Shown here one piece after another: positions 5,499 through 5,976 of a stretch of DNA of 5,976 bases (position 1 is its first letter; every line of letters starts with the position of its first letter). The DNA comes from Pseudobdellovibrionaceae bacterium. GTDB taxonomy: Bacteria; Bdellovibrionota; Bdellovibrionia; Bdellovibrionales; JAMPXM01. The stretch is from the NCBI GenBank assembly GCA_913774795.1, contig CAJYIL010000409.1:1-5976 (forward strand), given 5' to 3'. Position numbers and translations under genes: made by a program. The notes beneath the pieces are model-generated. The model saw nothing but the letters and a program-made list of their open reading frames with translations, was not told where the DNA came from and did not search any database.

Positions 5499-5514
5499 CC
5501 CCGGGATTTGACAA
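5486..5514 (-). promoter_or_regulatory. Weak candidate promoter of the methyltransferase gene
   Basis: On the minus strand, TTGTCA (5514-5509) is a good -35 box. It is followed after 17 bases by TAAGCC (5491-5486), a poor -10 box that lies 6 bases before the GTG. The same DNA read on the plus strand gives a perfect TTGACA (5508-5513) pointing at the radical SAM gene, but no convincing -10 box follows it. Confidence 0.25.
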
Positions 5515-5545
5515 CGCTGCCGCCTTCACCGAGAGTCGCCCGCAC

Positions 5546-5976
5546 ATGTCCATGCAGTGGGACGGGAAGCCTTATTTCCCGATCAGCCAAGTCTACAAGC
5601 AGCGTTTCGGTACTAAGGTCGTCAAGATCCCGGTTTCGGTCGCCGACACGTGCCCAAATCGCGAGGGCATTCGCGGCATGCAAACCTGCATCTTCTGCGA
5701 TGTTCATGGGTCGTTTGCATACCCTGAGTCTCAAGGCGATGAGTTGAGAGATCAGATTCTCAAGCACCGCGAGAAAGTCGCCTCTCGTTTCAACGCCGCA
5801 CGCTTCCTCGTCTACTTTCAAGCGTACACGACAACGTTCTCCCAACTCGCGAAACTCAAAGCGGGATTCGAGACTGCGTTGTCTTTCGATGACGTTGCCG
5901 GCATCGTCGTTGGCACGCGCCCTGACACGTTGTCAGCAGGCGTCTTGGATTTCTGGAAAGAAAGCGCTGAGCGCAC
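5546..5976 (+). CDS. TIGR01212-type radical SAM protein, YhcC/YtqA-like (3' end missing)
   Basis: The first 143 residues show a radical SAM enzyme of the YhcC (E. coli) and YtqA (B. subtilis) type. The signature Cys36-x11-Cys48-x2-Cys51 (CPNREGIRGMQTCIFC) differs from the common CxxxCxxC and is diagnostic of this family. Its neighbours also fit: WDGKPYFPISQ near the start, FGTKVVKIPVSVADTC, YFQAYTTT (90-97; TTT replaces the usual TNT) and GTRPDT (123-128). The three Cys should bind a [4Fe-4S] cluster that cleaves S-adenosylmethionine. As I recall, the Gram-positive homologue has been linked to wobble-uridine modification, which fits the divergent MnmC-type methyltransferase gene next door. 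The start is ATG 5546 or ATG 5552; GAGAG at 5531-5535 is a modest Shine-Dalgarno for either. The protein continues past the window. Confidence 0.92.
   Translation, partial: MSMQWDGKPYFPISQVYKQRFGTKVVKIPVSVADTCPNREGIRGMQTCIFCDVHGSFAYPESQGDELRDQILKHREKVASRFNAARFLVYFQAYTTTFSQLAKLKAGFETALSFDDVAGIVVGTRPDTLSAGVLDFWKESAER

Noticed and set aside
5508..5536. Sigma-70 promoter for the radical SAM gene from the perfect TTGACA at 5508-5513
   Set aside because: The base positions 16-18 bases further on give only GAGAGT-like sequence, far from TATAAT. The -35 match alone is not enough to call a promoter.
1..5976. Search for mobile elements, CRISPR, tRNA, rRNA, riboswitch, toxin-antitoxin or defence systems
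   Set aside because: I saw no spaced direct repeats, transposase or integrase motifs, tRNA-like cloverleaf or defence-type gene pair. The window reads as ordinary core and semi-core genes.

Overview
The window is a compact stretch of a bacterial chromosome carrying eight protein genes, two of them cut by the window edges. I see no mobile element, CRISPR array, tRNA or rRNA. A lipoprotein with a lipobox, a Mip/FkpA-type FKBP and an MnmC-type methyltransferase point to a Gram-negative proteobacterium-like host. The gene mix and short spacing would fit a Bdellovibrionota or other deltaproteobacterial-type genome, but that placement is inference; no marker gene here settles it.

Layout, left to right. 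An FKBP-type peptidyl-prolyl isomerase (5' end outside the window) ends at 531 and is followed by a strong intrinsic terminator. A 214-base gap then carries a near-consensus sigma-54 (-24/-12) promoter, which reads into a small Tyr/Gln-rich lipoprotein gene (746-1159). Directly after its stop lies a second terminator-like hairpin, and the likely GTG start of the next gene, an endonuclease/exonuclease/phosphatase (EEP) family protein (1187-2221), sits in its 3' arm. A minus-strand GNAT acetyltransferase (2981-2151) converges on the EEP gene and overlaps it by 71 bases. Divergent from the GNAT gene, across 57 bases, is a 6-phosphofructokinase (3039-4070). It converges, with an 8-base overlap, on an exported protein of unknown function (4680-4063). 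Upstream of that on the minus strand is a stand-alone MnmC-type tRNA methyltransferase (5479-4739). It is divergent from a radical SAM protein of the YhcC/YtqA type, which runs off the right edge (5546 onward).

The genes do not form one pathway. The best functional pairing is the methyltransferase and the radical SAM gene, which share a 66-base divergent intergenic region. As I recall, in Bacillus the radical SAM homologue (YtqA) sits beside a different methyltransferase (YtqB/MnmM) that makes the same wobble-uridine modification, so both genes here probably act on U34 of tRNA. The phosphofructokinase is the only central metabolism gene. The most notable regulatory signals are the sigma-54 promoter of the lipoprotein gene, the start codon inside a terminator hairpin, an apparent terminator on the strand antisense to the unknown exported gene, and several genes with no Shine-Dalgarno but a -10-like hexamer 6-7 bases before the start codon.
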